5,720 nt of DNA, from contig DATDRM010000345.1 of NCBI GenBank assembly GCA_035291705.1, positions 1-5,720 on the forward strand. The letters run 5' to 3'. Position numbers and translations under genes: made by a program. Below are positions 5,037-5,720 of the stretch, piece after piece. The stretch comes from DATDRM01 sp035291705. GTDB taxonomy: Bacteria > Chloroflexota > Anaerolineae > Anaerolineales > UBA4823. The notes below the pieces were generated by a model that was not told the origin of the DNA, searched no databases, and saw nothing but the letters and a program-made list of their open reading frames with translations. How positions within the stretch are numbered: the stretch's first letter is position 1; every line of letters starts with the position of its first letter.

Positions 5037-5720
5037 ATGGACAATACCTTGCTGAATAATGCTCTTAATAAGGCCATCACTGGAGAAGTGCGCTTCGACC
5101 AGCCGACGCGCATCCTTTATAGTACCGACGCCTCCATCTACCAGATCGAACCGTTAGGGGTTGCCTTTCCTCGTACGCTAGATGAATTAACAGCTTGTGT
5201 CGAGATCACTGCTGCTTATAAGGTTCCAGTTCTGGCGCGCGGCGCCGGCTCCAGCCTGGCCGGCCAGGCCATCGGACCGGCACTCATCCTGGACTGCTCC
5301 CGCTACCTGCACCGCCAGGTCGAGATAAATCCGGAAGATAGATCGGCTACTGTTGAGCCAGGAGTTATCCTGGCCACCTTAAACAAAGCAGCAGCACGTT
5401 TTGGCTTGCATTTTGGCCCCGATCCGGCATCCGCCGAGCGCGCCACCCTGGGCGGTGTCCTGGCCAACAATGCCAGCGGGGCGCACTCGATCTTGTATGG
5501 GATGGCTGCTGACCACCTGCTCTCCGCAGAAGTTATCCTGGCAGATGGATCCCAGGCAACTTTTGAGCCGATAACGTTACAAGAAGCACACAGACGAGCG
5601 AGCCTGAACTTCAACCTTGAATCTGCTTTTTACCAGGCAGCCATCCAAATTCGCGAGCATTACGGCGGTACCATTCGTCAAAACTGGCCGGACATCTGGC
5701 GGCGCGCTTCCGGTTATAAC
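5037..5720 (+). CDS. FAD-linked oxidase, GlcD/YdiJ-like, N-terminal part (3' end outside window)
   Basis: The frame opens at ATG 5037, directly after an in-frame TAA at 5034-5036, and runs off the window at codon 228 (GGT TAT AAC). The sequence is the N-terminal half of a PCMH-type FAD-binding domain. It has RILYSTDASIYQIEP (25-39), PRTLDE (45-50), the pyrophosphate-binding loop RGAGSSLAGQ (68-77), VEPGV (106-110), FGPDPAS (126-132), the glycine-rich TLGGVLANNASGAHSILYG (137-155) and LADGS. Such flavoproteins oxidise 2-hydroxy acids (D-lactate, glycolate, D-2-hydroxyglutarate) and pass electrons to the respiratory chain. The STDASIYQIEP start is typical of the long members with a C-terminal Fe-S/CCG module, so the full protein is probably about 900-1000 residues. 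That module is not visible. It is divergent from the aminotransferase-pckA operon across 199 bases. GC content looks higher than in the neighbouring genes from about 5230 on. The exact substrate cannot be told. Confidence 0.9.
   Translation, partial: MDNTLLNNALNKAITGEVRFDQPTRILYSTDASIYQIEPLGVAFPRTLDELTACVEITAAYKVPVLARGAGSSLAGQAIGPALILDCSRYLHRQVEINPEDRSATVEPGVILATLNKAAARFGLHFGPDPASAERATLGGVLANNASGAHSILYGMAADHLLSAEVILADGSQATFEPITLQEAHRRASLNFNLESAFYQAAIQIREHYGGTIRQNWPDIWRRASGYN

Noticed and set aside
5027..5059. Ten-codon frame overlapping the start of the oxidase gene
   Set aside because: It would lie upstream of the predicted transcription start, has no Shine-Dalgarno, and its length is within chance.
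4904..5113. 69-codon open frame on the - strand covering the divergent intergenic region
   Set aside because: It overlaps the promoters and the start of the oxidase gene, and has no recognisable domain.
5303..5614. 103-codon open frame on the - strand
   Set aside because: It is antisense to the clearly conserved FAD-binding domain and Ala/Arg/Ser-rich as expected of a shadow frame.

Overview
This window looks like ordinary chromosomal DNA from a bacterium. It is densely coded, with balanced base composition, standard-code genes and no mobile element, CRISPR array, rRNA or tRNA that I can see. The gene mix suggests a Chloroflexota (Anaerolineae-like) heterotroph: a glutaminyl-cyclase-like M28 peptidase, HflX, an ATP-type PEP carboxykinase and a YdiJ-like FAD/Fe-S oxidase. 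That placement is an impression from protein style, not something the sequence proves.

Layout. (1) Left arm, + strand: the C-terminal end of an M28-family zinc enzyme (1-399), the complete GTPase gene hflX (428-1753) and a 70-residue two-helix membrane protein (1770-1982). These are tightly spaced and probably form one operon whose promoter lies left of the window. (2) Centre, - strand: a class I/II PLP aminotransferase (4837-3620) followed by pckA (3623-1983), overlapping by four bases in a TTGA junction. The pckA stop abuts the stop of the 70-residue gene inside the palindrome TGATCA, so the two operons converge with no spacer. A candidate terminator for the + strand operon lies inside the pckA 3' end. 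(3) Divergent intergenic region, 4838-5036: plausible sigma-70 promoters facing both ways and a 9-bp inverted repeat. (4) Right arm, + strand: the first 228 codons of an FAD-linked oxidase (5037 to window end). It probably belongs to the long class that carries a C-terminal Fe-S module, which lies outside the window.

How the genes fit together: if the aminotransferase acts on aspartate it makes oxaloacetate. PckA then converts oxaloacetate and ATP to PEP, CO2 and ADP. The overlapping pair would therefore be a two-step route from amino acid to gluconeogenic PEP. The divergent oxidase probably oxidises a 2-hydroxy acid such as lactate or 2-hydroxyglutarate, which would suit the same gluconeogenic theme, but that link is inference. 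HflX (ribosome rescue and splitting under stress) and the M28 enzyme have no evident metabolic tie to it.

I found no clearly novel system. The points most worth a second look are the zero-gap convergent stops with an embedded terminator, the altered substrate loop in PckA, the near-leaderless promoter of the oxidase gene, the inverted repeat at the 5' end of the aminotransferase transcript, and the unrecognised 70-residue membrane protein.
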